Position numbers and translations under genes: made by a program. A stretch of 44,684 nucleotides of DNA from Planctomycetota bacterium (GTDB lineage Bacteria; Planctomycetota; Planctomycetia; Gemmatales; Gemmataceae). Positions 1 through 7,177 of the stretch are shown piece after piece (position 1 is the stretch's first letter; the number at the start of each line of letters is the position of its first letter). The stretch covers positions 1-44,684 of the forward strand of contig JAJXWW010000158.1 of the NCBI GenBank assembly GCA_021781415.1, written 5' to 3'. The notes under the pieces are model-generated. The model was not told where the DNA came from, searched no databases, and saw nothing but the letters and a program-made list of their open reading frames with translations.

Positions 1-127
1 GGTCAGGTGCGGAGGCTTCAGCGGTCCTCCGCCACGGATGTTGCACCACCGGCTCAGAGGCACCACCTTACCCCTGCACGGTCATGAAGGGGAACGAGGC
101 AAGACGCGCAGCTCTCCTCCCTCACAC

Positions 128-833
128 CTGGACTTTTGCAAAGTTGAGACATCTTGGCACGGGGCGAGAACGGGAGTACACTAATGCGTGTCGTCCTTTG
201 TGTTGTGAGGCATTGCCATGGCCGGCATCGTCGCGCTTCCACAGGTCGTACAACAAGCACTCGATGACTTCGGCGATCTCTTCGCCAACGAACCGCAACG
301 GCGACACTTCGCCGAGTATCTCACCCGACTCTAAGTTGCCGACCGTAAAGCCGTTTCCGGCATCAACGCACAGTTCGCTAACAGCCGCGACCAGTCCTGC
401 CTCAACCGCTTTCTCCACCTCGACACCTGGGATGTCCAGGCGCTCAATCCACGGCGACTCGACTTGCTTCAGCAACGCAGCGATAAGGTCAGAAGGAGCA
501 ATGGTATTTCACCTGTACGCTGTGGATTCCGGACATCGGCCACAAAGAGTGCCAGGCCAGGCACATGTATCTCGTGATGCTGGCGTACCGTCTGCTGGTG
601 AGTCAACTGGAGCAGAGCCATGCGTAGGACTGGGCCTATCGGAAGCTGAGTACCATCGGCGAAGCCCGTCGTTCGATTCTGACGGAGACGCTGCGAGGCA
701 CTCTCCAATGGGCCTTCGAGCGCCTGCAAAAATACGGCTGGGACCAAGAGCGTGTCGCCGCCCACCTCGGACTCACGGGAGACAACTGAGGTATCAAAGG
801 AAAGACCGATCCCTTAACTTTGCAAAAGTCCAG
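128..833. mobile_element. Degenerate insertion sequence with intact terminal inverted repeats
   Basis: Positions 128-145 (CTGGACTTTTGCAAAGTT) and 816-833 are perfect 18-bp inverted repeats, extendable to about 21 bp with one mismatch. They bracket a broken transposase gene. The roughly 706-bp element is about half the length of a full IS coding for a DDE transposase, so the middle has been deleted. The bases just outside the two ends (cacac and ataaa) do not match, so no target-site duplication is visible. The element cannot move on its own, but its ends could still be recognised by a related transposase in trans. Confidence 0.75.
218..789 (+). pseudogene. DDE transposase remnant (IS4/IS701-like)
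   Basis: From ATG 218 the frame gives MAGIVALPQVVQQALDDFG and continues with FANEPQRRHFAEYLTRL, then a stop at 332-334, then a continuing related sequence containing SGINAQFA, DQSCLNRFL and WDVQALN. This is the N-terminal region of IS4/IS701-type transposases as I recall them. A second frame from about 502 to the TGA at 787-789 carries the C-terminal part (MYLVMLAYRLLVSQLEQ, then STIGEARRSILTETLRGTLQW), interrupted by a TAG at 625-627. The central catalytic part is missing. At least two stops, one frameshift and one large deletion make this a dead gene. The family name is from memory and needs a search. Confidence 0.7.
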
Positions 834-966
834 ATAAAAGGCACATCCGCCGATGGCAATACCAGCCAAGCGACCACCGTTCGTCACTACCGGACACGCC
901 GACCAAGGCCTTGTCACTACGACTCTCTCTGTCCGTGTCGCACAACCGTCGCTCCACAAGGCTCGG

Positions 967-1032
967 CGATGCCGATGTCCAGCGCTCCATCGAGACTCTG
1001 GAGAAGACCGACCAGAAGCCGCTGGCACAGTT
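967..1032 (+). pseudogene. Relic of the kinase/LRR C-terminal tail
   Basis: The translation DADVQRSIETLEKTDQKPL followed by AQF closely matches DAEILRSIETLEKINDKP, the tail of the large kinase that ends at 5268. The similarity is visible in the DNA as well (gcgatgccga, then gagactctggagaag against gagacgctggagaag). It is a short leftover of a gene copy or of a recombination event, and has no start or stop of its own. It lies in the otherwise gene-free stretch 834-1144, in which I see nothing else I can support. Confidence 0.6.
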
Positions 1033-1144
1033 CAGCGCGAAGCAGCGTCTGGGGCGGCCGACAAAAAAACGTGAGTCGGATCATTGTTTGACGGTTCGGG
1101 CAATGTTATCATGCTCTTTACGCTCTACGCTCAGAGACAGATAC

Positions 1145-1705
1145 ATGAAAACCCCCGCGAGTTTGCTCGAACAACTGCGGCAGCCGGAGGCAACGGGTGC
1201 CTGGGAACGTTTCGTCTCTCTTTATACTCCGTTGATCTACTCTTGGGGCAGGCGGGTCGGCTTGCAGGACGCCGACGCCGCCGACATGGTGCAGGACGTG
1301 CTGGTAACACTCATGCGCGCCCTTCCGTCGTTCAGCTACGATCGCCACAAGAGCTTTCGTTGCTGGCTGCGAACCGTCACCCTCAACAAGTGGCGCGATC
1401 GTCGCAAGATGAAAGCGCTTCAGCCGCTGCCGTGTGACGAGGGTCTGGAAGACGCCGTCAGTCCCGAGGATCCCGAAGCATTCTGGGAGAGCGAATATCG
1501 CCGGCATCTTGTGGAGCGTGCCTTGCGAGTGATGCAGTCCGACTTTCGGCCGGCCACCTGGCAAGCGTGCTGGAAGTACGTTGTGGAAGGCCGGCCTGCG
1601 GCGGAGGTGGCGGCCGAGCTGGGCCTGACGGTCGGTGCTGTCTGCGCCGCGCGCTTTCGGGTTCTCGATCGCCTGCGCAACGAGCTGGCCGGTTTGTTGG
1701 AGTAG
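1145..1705 (+). CDS. ECF-type RNA polymerase sigma factor
   Basis: This is a 186-residue sigma-70 family factor of the extracytoplasmic-function type, which would direct RNA polymerase to a small regulon. Region 2 lies at about residues 20-85 (LYTPLIYSWGRRVGLQ, DADAADMVQDVLVTLMR, and the FRCWLRTVTLNKWRDRRK promoter-melting helix). Region 4 lies at about 125-182 (WQACWKYVVEGRPAAEVAAE, then the helix-turn-helix LGLTVGAVCAARFRVLDRL). I start at ATG 1145 because the conserved fold begins there. The frame is open further upstream but covers relic sequence. The next gene, 119 bases downstream, is a kinase with an HC2-type zinc finger. Pairing of ECF factors with Ser/Thr kinases is a recognised planctomycete arrangement. 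The kinase may therefore take the place of an anti-sigma factor, which is inference. Confidence 0.93.
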   Translation: MKTPASLLEQLRQPEATGAWERFVSLYTPLIYSWGRRVGLQDADAADMVQDVLVTLMRALPSFSYDRHKSFRCWLRTVTLNKWRDRRKMKALQPLPCDEGLEDAVSPEDPEAFWESEYRRHLVERALRVMQSDFRPATWQACWKYVVEGRPAAEVAAELGLTVGAVCAARFRVLDRLRNELAGLLE

Positions 1706-1824
1706 CGCAGCGCATTTTTCCGTACAGTTAAGCTTTCTCTAATCGTACTCCTTGATAGCATCGTTTCCGGCAGGCGACTCGCATCGTTTCGGCCGTGGAA
1801 CCATCGTCCGTAAAGGAGTGTACC

Positions 1825-4800
1825 ATGCCACAGGCATCCGCCTGTCCCGATCTAAGTCATTATCGGCAACTGGCATGCGGCGTTCTTGCGGCCGATGAGA
1901 AGGAACTGCTGATTCAGCACCTGGAAGACTGCGCCGCCTGTGCCGCGCAGGTCGCGGTGCTGCCCAATGAGGACTCGCTGGTCGAACTGCTGCGGCAAGC
2001 TCCAACTCAGGTCGATCGCGTCTTCGACGAAAAGATCTTCCGCTTGGTGGAACGATTGAGTCGGCACAATCCGTGCGCGTCGAAGGTCGGCTGCGCGGAC
2101 GAGACGCCGCTGCCGGCGAATGCTATCGCGGAGGTATCCGGCGTACCTTCTTCTTCCTCCGTAGGCGTGGTCCCAGAGCGGTACGACTTCCTTGCTCCGC
2201 CGCAGGCGGCCGACGAGATGGGCCGATTAGGACATTATCGCATTCTCAAAGTGCTTGGTGAGGGCGGCATGGGGATCGTTTTTTTGGCCGAGGAGCCGGC
2301 CTTAAATCGCAAGGTGGCGCTCAAAGCGATGCGGCCAGCCCTGGCCGCCAGTTCGTCGGCGCGCCGCCGCTTCTTGCGCGAGGCCCAGTCTGCCGCCGCC
2401 GTCGAACACGATCGCATCGTCGCCATCCACTACGTCGGCGAGGATCGCGGCGTACCCTTCCTGACCATGCCCCTGCTTCCGGGCGAATCGCTCGACCAGC
2501 GCCTTAAGCGCGAGGAACGGCTGCCCCTCGCCGAGGTGCTGCGCATTGGCCGAGAGATCGCCGAGGGGTTGGCCGCCGCTCACGAACGCGATCTGATTCA
2601 CCGCGATGTTAAACCGGCCAACCTCTGGTTGGAAAGCCGACGAGGCGAGGCGGGAACGACAGCGACCACAGGCCGCGTCAAGATCCTGGATTTCGGCCTG
2701 GCCCGGTTGACGAATGACGCGGCGAACCTGACGTTGGCAGGTGCCATCGTCGGAACGCCCGCCTACATGGCTCCGGAGCAAGCGCGCGGCGCGGCGGTGG
2801 ACGGGCGCTGCGATCTGTTTAGCCTGGGCTGCGTTCTGTACCAGATGGGCACGGGCCAGGCACCCTTCCAGGGTGTGGACACAACTTCGACCCTGGTTGC
2901 GGTCGCCACCGAGACGCCGACGCCGCCCCGCGTTCTCAACCCCAGCATCGCGCCCGAGTTGGAGGCGCTGATTCTGCGCCTTCTAGCCAAGGAACCGGGC
3001 GAACGTCCGACGAACGCCGGCGAAGTGAGGGAGGCGCTGTCGGCGCTGGAGCGCGGCCGGGATGCCGCGCCGCCCGTCACCAAACCGACCCGCTGCTCTC
3101 GCCGCCTGCTGCTGGCAAGTGTCGCCGTGTTGTTGCCGGTGCTACTGGTTGCGACGACGGTGTTTGTGCTGCGAACTCGGAAGGGCACCCTCGAAGTCAC
3201 CGTTTCGGAGCCGGGCGTGCGCATCCTCATCGACGGCCAAGACAAGATAATCCTGGAATCGAAGAAGTCCGGCCGCATCGAGCTGGTTCCCGGCGAACAC
3301 CGCTTGACGATCCGCCGAGGCGCGGAAGAGCTATATACGGAATCGTTTACTATTACAAATGGCGACAAGGTGGTTATCGCTGCTCGCTGGACGCCGAAGA
3401 AAGCTGCGCGAATGAACGACAAGGCGTGGCGCAAGGAAGTCGCCGCCATGAAGCCGAAGGACCAGGTCGATGCGGTAGCCGCCAGGCTGAAAGAACTCAA
3501 CCCCGGCTTCGACGGCAAGGTAGTCGCCACGATTGAACGGGACGCGGTTACCGGCGTGAAATTCCTCACCGACAACGTGACGGACCTTTCGCCGCTGGCC
3601 GCACTGGAGAGGCTCACAGTTCTTGAATGTCCAGGAAGCGAGACAGGTAAAGGGAAACTGATGGATCTATTGCCGCTGAAGGGCATGTCGCTGAAGGTCC
3701 TGAACTGCTGGGGAACCAAGGTGTCCGACCTGTCGCCCCTCAAGGGCATGCCGCTGACGAACCTGAACTGCGGTCGCACCGAAGTGTCCGACCTGTTGCC
3801 GCTGGCGGGCATGAAATTGATGTTCCTGGTCTTGTGGGACTCGAAGGTGTCCGACCTGTTACCGCTGGCGGGCATGCAGCTGAACCTCCTGAGTTGCAAT
3901 GGCACGCGGGTGTCCGACCTGTCGCCGCTGAAGGGCATGCCGCTGAAGGAGCTGTACTTCGCCCGGACGAAGGTGTCGGACCTGTCGCCGCTGGCAGGAA
4001 TGCCGCTGGTGAAGCTCGGCTTCGATGCCACGCCCGTGACTGAACTGTCGGCCTTGAAGGGAATGACAATTAGTTTTCTGGCTTTCCCCTGGACCCCGGT
4101 GCGCGATCTGTCGCCCCTGAAGGGAATGCCGCTGAAGGAGCTGGATTGCTTCGGCTCGAATGTCGCCGACCTTTCGCCGCTGGCGGGCATGAAGCTGACG
4201 ACGCTGGGCTGCGCGCGCACCAGGGTGTCCGACCTGTCGCCGTTGAAGGGCATGCCGCTGAAGACCCTGAGCATCTCAAGGACGCCGGTGTCCGACCTGT
4301 CGCCGTTGAAGGGCATGAAACTGACGGACGTGCGTTGTGGCGGCACCAAGGCGACCGATCTGTCGCCACTCAAGGACATGCCTCTCAAGGTCATCCAGTG
4401 GGACTTCCTGCCGCGGCGCGATACCGAGATCCTGCGCTCGATCAAATCGTTGGAGGCCATCAACGACAGGCCGGCGGCGCAGTTCTGGAAGGAGGTGGAT
4501 GCCGCTGGCGCAACCACCGAGAAGCCGGGGCCGATCCCCGACGCCTGGTTCAAGGCCGTCGCCGCGATGCCGCCGCGGGACCAAGTCGATGCGGTAGCTG
4601 CCAAACTCAAGGAACGCAATCCCCATTTCGACGGCAAGGTGACGGCCAAAATCGAAGGCGAAGCGGTGGTAAGTCTCGCCTTGTTGACCGACGACGTAAC
4701 CGACATTTCCCCAGTGCGCGCGCTGAAGCGGCTGCAATTTTTCAACGGATCAGGCAGCGGTTCGGGGAAGGGCAGGCTTGCCGACCTGTCACCCCTGAAA

Positions 4801-5268
4801 GGGTTGCCGCTGACAGGCTTGGAGTGCTACTACACCCCGCTGTCCGACCTGACGCCGCTGGCAGGCATGAATCTGAACCACCTGAGTTGCGCCAGCACGA
4901 AGGTATCCGACCTGGCACCGCTCAAGGACATGCCCTTGACAATCCTGTACTGCGATACCTCGGAGGTGTCCGATCTGTCGCCGCTGGCGGGCATGCAGCT
5001 GACGTGCCTGACTTGCTTCTACACGCGGGTTTCCGACCTCTCGCCACTGGCGGGCATGCCTTTGACAACCCTGATCTGCTCGCGCAGCAAGGTGTCGGAC
5101 CTGACGCCGCTGAAGGGCATGCCCCTCAAGGTACTCTGGTGCGATTTCAAGCCGGAGCGCGATGCCGAGATTCTGCGCTCGATCGAGACGCTGGAGAAGA
5201 TCAACGACAAGCCGGCGGCGGATTTCTGGAAGGAAGTGAATGCCAAAGTGGGCAACAACAAACCATAA
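1825..5268 (+). CDS. Membrane Ser/Thr kinase with HC2 zinc finger and LRR-like arrays
   Basis: The protein has 1147 residues and starts at ATG 1825 behind AAAGGAG. The N-terminus has an anti-sigma-like zinc finger (H32-x3-C36-x2-C39). A complete kinase domain follows at about 135-400: GEGGMG loop at 145, Lys167 in VALKAM, HRDVKPAN with Asp261, DFG Asp289 and GTPAYMAPEQ. One membrane helix lies at about 423-447, then a PEGA-like stretch, so the rest is predicted outside the cytoplasm. It carries two arrays of a 21-residue repeat of the form VSDLSPLKGMPLKxL: about twelve at 611-862 and six at 984-1108. Each array is preceded by a copy of a domain with DQVDAVAAKLKE and followed by an EILRSIxxLE tail, so the whole outer module is duplicated. 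The likely role is sensing by the LRRs and signalling through phosphorylation or the zinc finger to the sigma factor upstream. Confidence 0.95.
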   Translation: MPQASACPDLSHYRQLACGVLAADEKELLIQHLEDCAACAAQVAVLPNEDSLVELLRQAPTQVDRVFDEKIFRLVERLSRHNPCASKVGCADETPLPANAIAEVSGVPSSSSVGVVPERYDFLAPPQAADEMGRLGHYRILKVLGEGGMGIVFLAEEPALNRKVALKAMRPALAASSSARRRFLREAQSAAAVEHDRIVAIHYVGEDRGVPFLTMPLLPGESLDQRLKREERLPLAEVLRIGREIAEGLAAAHERDLIHRDVKPANLWLESRRGEAGTTATTGRVKILDFGLARLTNDAANLTLAGAIVGTPAYMAPEQARGAAVDGRCDLFSLGCVLYQMGTGQAPFQGVDTTSTLVAVATETPTPPRVLNPSIAPELEALILRLLAKEPGERPTNAGEVREALSALERGRDAAPPVTKPTRCSRRLLLASVAVLLPVLLVATTVFVLRTRKGTLEVTVSEPGVRILIDGQDKIILESKKSGRIELVPGEHRLTIRRGAEELYTESFTITNGDKVVIAARWTPKKAARMNDKAWRKEVAAMKPKDQVDAVAARLKELNPGFDGKVVATIERDAVTGVKFLTDNVTDLSPLAALERLTVLECPGSETGKGKLMDLLPLKGMSLKVLNCWGTKVSDLSPLKGMPLTNLNCGRTEVSDLLPLAGMKLMFLVLWDSKVSDLLPLAGMQLNLLSCNGTRVSDLSPLKGMPLKELYFARTKVSDLSPLAGMPLVKLGFDATPVTELSALKGMTISFLAFPWTPVRDLSPLKGMPLKELDCFGSNVADLSPLAGMKLTTLGCARTRVSDLSPLKGMPLKTLSISRTPVSDLSPLKGMKLTDVRCGGTKATDLSPLKDMPLKVIQWDFLPRRDTEILRSIKSLEAINDRPAAQFWKEVDAAGATTEKPGPIPDAWFKAVAAMPPRDQVDAVAAKLKERNPHFDGKVTAKIEGEAVVSLALLTDDVTDISPVRALKRLQFFNGSGSGSGKGRLADLSPLKGLPLTGLECYYTPLSDLTPLAGMNLNHLSCASTKVSDLAPLKDMPLTILYCDTSEVSDLSPLAGMQLTCLTCFYTRVSDLSPLAGMPLTTLICSRSKVSDLTPLKGMPLKVLWCDFKPERDAEILRSIETLEKINDKPAADFWKEVNAKVGNNKP
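3655..5148 (+). repeat. Two in-gene arrays of a 63-bp LRR-like coding repeat
   Basis: The 63-base unit encodes V-S-D-L-S-P-L-(K/A)-G-M-P-L plus nine variable residues. Array one runs from about 3655 to 4410 (twelve units, the end ones divergent) and array two from 4774 to 5148 (six units). Units differ mainly at the variable positions, as expected of a binding surface. The high DNA identity between units should favour unit gain and loss by recombination. A long antisense open frame across 2763-4745 is a by-product of this periodicity. Confidence 0.85.
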
Positions 5269-5297
5269 GTCCCTTTTCACCCCTGGAGGTCGATTCG

Positions 5298-6053
5298 ATG
5301 AGAAAGCTCTACGCGTTGTTCGTGGCGGCGTCCCTGTTCGGGCTTGCGCTCGCCGTCTTGCTGCCGTCGGATGCGCCGCAGGTGTCGGCGAAGCCGCCGA
5401 AGCCGCCAAAAGCAAAGGCCCCGAAGGCCGCAAAATCCCACAAGACACCGAAGCTCGCGAAACGTCCCAAACCGTCCGGCGCGGCCAAACACCACAAACA
5501 AAAACCGTCCACGGCGGCCAAACAAAACAATCAAAAATCGTCCACCGCGCCCAAACAAAACAATCAAAAATCGTCCACCGCGCCCAAACAAAACAAACAA
5601 AAGGCGGCGAAAACACATGCGAGTCCGCGCAACGCGGCCAGCAAACGCATGCCGGAGCCGCAAAAGAAATCCAACGCCCAGCTGGCCGGGGCGCTGCGTG
5701 CCCTGAAGGCGTCGCACGCCATGCTGGCAAAAGGCGACCACGACTACGGCGGGCACCGGAAGAATGCCGAGCGCGACGTTGGCAAGGCCGAGAAGTCGCT
5801 TGACGCCGCCTTGGGGTTGAAGGGAGACAAAAGAAAGAAGGCGTTGGCCCCGCGTAAGCACGAACCCTGGCACCCGGAATCGCAGGCCAAATCCAATGCC
5901 CAACTACAATCGCAAATCAAGTCGCTCCAGCAAGGCATCGCGGTCCTGCAGAAGGGCGATCGCGACTACGGCGGCAACCGGGTGCAGGCGATCAAAGACA
6001 TGCAGGCATCCATCGCCCAGCTGCAAAAAGCAATGCAATCCGCCCACAAGTGA
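5298..6053 (+). CDS. Exported lysine-rich protein with duplicated DYGGHR motif
   Basis: The protein has 251 residues. ATG 5298 follows TGGAGGT at a proper distance, 29 bases after the kinase stop. Residues 1-30 form a signal peptide (MRKLYALFVAASLFGLALAV). Residues about 32-120 are a very basic Pro/Lys/Ala-rich linker containing three near-identical 11-residue repeats (KSSTAPKQNNQ type). The C-terminal half holds two copies of a roughly 50-residue helical motif. Each begins KSNAQL and has GDHDYGGHR or GDRDYGGNR in the middle. I recognise this as a small-protein motif seen in planctomycetes and other bacteria, but know no function. Position suggests the same operon as the kinases. The basic linker could bind an acidic polymer or the cell wall, which is speculation. 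Confidence 0.85.
   Translation: MRKLYALFVAASLFGLALAVLLPSDAPQVSAKPPKPPKAKAPKAAKSHKTPKLAKRPKPSGAAKHHKQKPSTAAKQNNQKSSTAPKQNNQKSSTAPKQNKQKAAKTHASPRNAASKRMPEPQKKSNAQLAGALRALKASHAMLAKGDHDYGGHRKNAERDVGKAEKSLDAALGLKGDKRKKALAPRKHEPWHPESQAKSNAQLQSQIKSLQQGIAVLQKGDRDYGGNRVQAIKDMQASIAQLQKAMQSAHK
5485..5607 (+). repeat. 33-bp tandem repeat inside coding sequence
   Basis: Units at 5485-5517, 5518-5550 and 5551-5583, plus a partial unit from 5584, have a period of exactly 33 bases (11 codons). The middle two are nearly identical, beginning CCAAACAAAACAATCAAAAA. The repeats are in frame and only lengthen the basic linker. A copy-number change would keep the reading frame, so length variation between strains is likely. 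Confidence 0.85.
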
Positions 6054-6090
6054 TGATTTCTCGTGTCATTCTAACTCGAAAGGATCCGTC

Positions 6091-7050
6091 ATGCCTGTGT
6101 ACCACCGCCCCGCGATGATTGTCATCGCGACCCTCTTTCTTCTCGGCTTGCCGGCGCTCTTCGACAATGATCGCGGCACCGCCTTGGCCCAAACGGGAGC
6201 GAAGAACGTCAACTCCACCGCGATCACTCCCGCTCCGGAGGACAGCAACCACCTGAGCATGGAGGTGAACGTGTTGCGCACCCTCTATTTGCTGCGCGGC
6301 AGCGATGCGGACCTCGCCGTGGGAACGCAAAACCCCGAGCAGCGCTTGAAAACGATCGAAAAGCAATTCGCGTCGTGCCCTCCCAAGGAGGACAAACAGC
6401 GCGACGAGGCCGACATCAGCGATGAACACCGCAAAGTACTCGTCGAGCTGCGAGCGGCACTGATCGCCGAAGACGACGAACGCATCGAGGAGCTTGAAAC
6501 GCAACTGCGCGACTTGCAGGACAGCGAAGATTACACTCTCGACGACGCCGTCGAGATCACCGACGAAGCGCGAAGAAGGGCTCTCTCGTTCGTGCGGCTG
6601 CATTGCACCGCCGACCAGGTGATCGCCTATCTGGCCAGCTACGGCAAGGATTTGCCCAACCCGCGAACGCGGCTGTTCGCGGCCATGCGCGTCAAAAAGG
6701 GTGACAACGCCAAGAGACCCTCGCCCGAAGAATGGAAAGAGATCCGCGCCTTCACGATCCGCGAGGTTACTTGGCAGATCGGCGGCCTCAACGTCGAGAA
6801 AGGCGACCAGACCGGCAAGCGTGTCGGCGAGTTGCTCGACAAGGCCTACGCCATGAGCGATGCGGACCTCAAGAAATTCAAGCAGGCGCAGGCCTTGCGC
6901 AATGAAGCCCGCGCCATCGTGGACAAGGTCGGCCCGACCGATCTTCTCAAGCACATTATCCAGCAGGACGTGGCCGAAATGCTTTCCAACCCGCGCCTGA
7001 TCGCGGCTGTCGATGCGCGGCTGGCGTATTTGCGAGGCAAAAAGGAATAA
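6091..7050 (+). CDS. Exported protein of unknown function
   Basis: The protein has 319 residues and starts at ATG 6091 after GAAAGGATC. It has a signal peptide (hydrophobic IVIATLFLLGLPALF at about 10-24, likely cut after ALAQ). I do not recognise a family. The mature part is highly charged and probably mostly helical. It has an acidic stretch near residue 130 (AEDDERIEELETQLRDLQDS) and a region FTIREVTWQIGGLNVEKGDQ near 235. No membrane segment follows the signal peptide. The 37-base gap after the preceding exported protein and the 127-base gap to the next kinase suggest one operon. It may be a periplasmic partner of the kinase sensor domains, but only position supports that. Confidence 0.85.
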   Translation: MPVYHRPAMIVIATLFLLGLPALFDNDRGTALAQTGAKNVNSTAITPAPEDSNHLSMEVNVLRTLYLLRGSDADLAVGTQNPEQRLKTIEKQFASCPPKEDKQRDEADISDEHRKVLVELRAALIAEDDERIEELETQLRDLQDSEDYTLDDAVEITDEARRRALSFVRLHCTADQVIAYLASYGKDLPNPRTRLFAAMRVKKGDNAKRPSPEEWKEIRAFTIREVTWQIGGLNVEKGDQTGKRVGELLDKAYAMSDADLKKFKQAQALRNEARAIVDKVGPTDLLKHIIQQDVAEMLSNPRLIAAVDARLAYLRGKKE

Positions 7051-7062
7051 TCGGGGCCGCCC

Positions 7063-7130
7063 GTGCCGGCAAGCCGAAGGCCGATTTTCGGAAGGAACTA
7101 GTCGCCAAGGCGGCCAACGAGAAACCGTGA
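7063..7130 (+). pseudogene. Second relic of the kinase C-terminal tail
   Basis: Between the stop at 7050 and the next ATG, one frame reads AGKPKADFRKELVAKAANEKP and then TGA (7128-7130). It matches the tail NDKPAADFWKEVNAKVGNNKP that ends the large kinase at 5268. There is no start codon of its own. It marks where a copy of that gene end once stood or was pasted in. Confidence 0.65.
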
Positions 7131-7177
7131 GCCGGGTCGATGCCGACGTAATCCTACTGTTGTGTGAGGTCTTCGCC

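Noticed and set aside
84..1091. 335-residue open frame on the plus strand
   Set aside because: It crosses the decayed IS and relic sequence, matches no family, and the transposase pieces lie in other frames.
2763..4745. 660-residue open frame on the minus strand
   Set aside because: It lies antisense to the LRR-coding repeats of a clear kinase gene, and its sequence simply mirrors the 63-bp period.
5485..5607. Possible CRISPR array or regulatory repeat
   Set aside because: The 33-bp repeats are in frame within a coding sequence and have no spacers.
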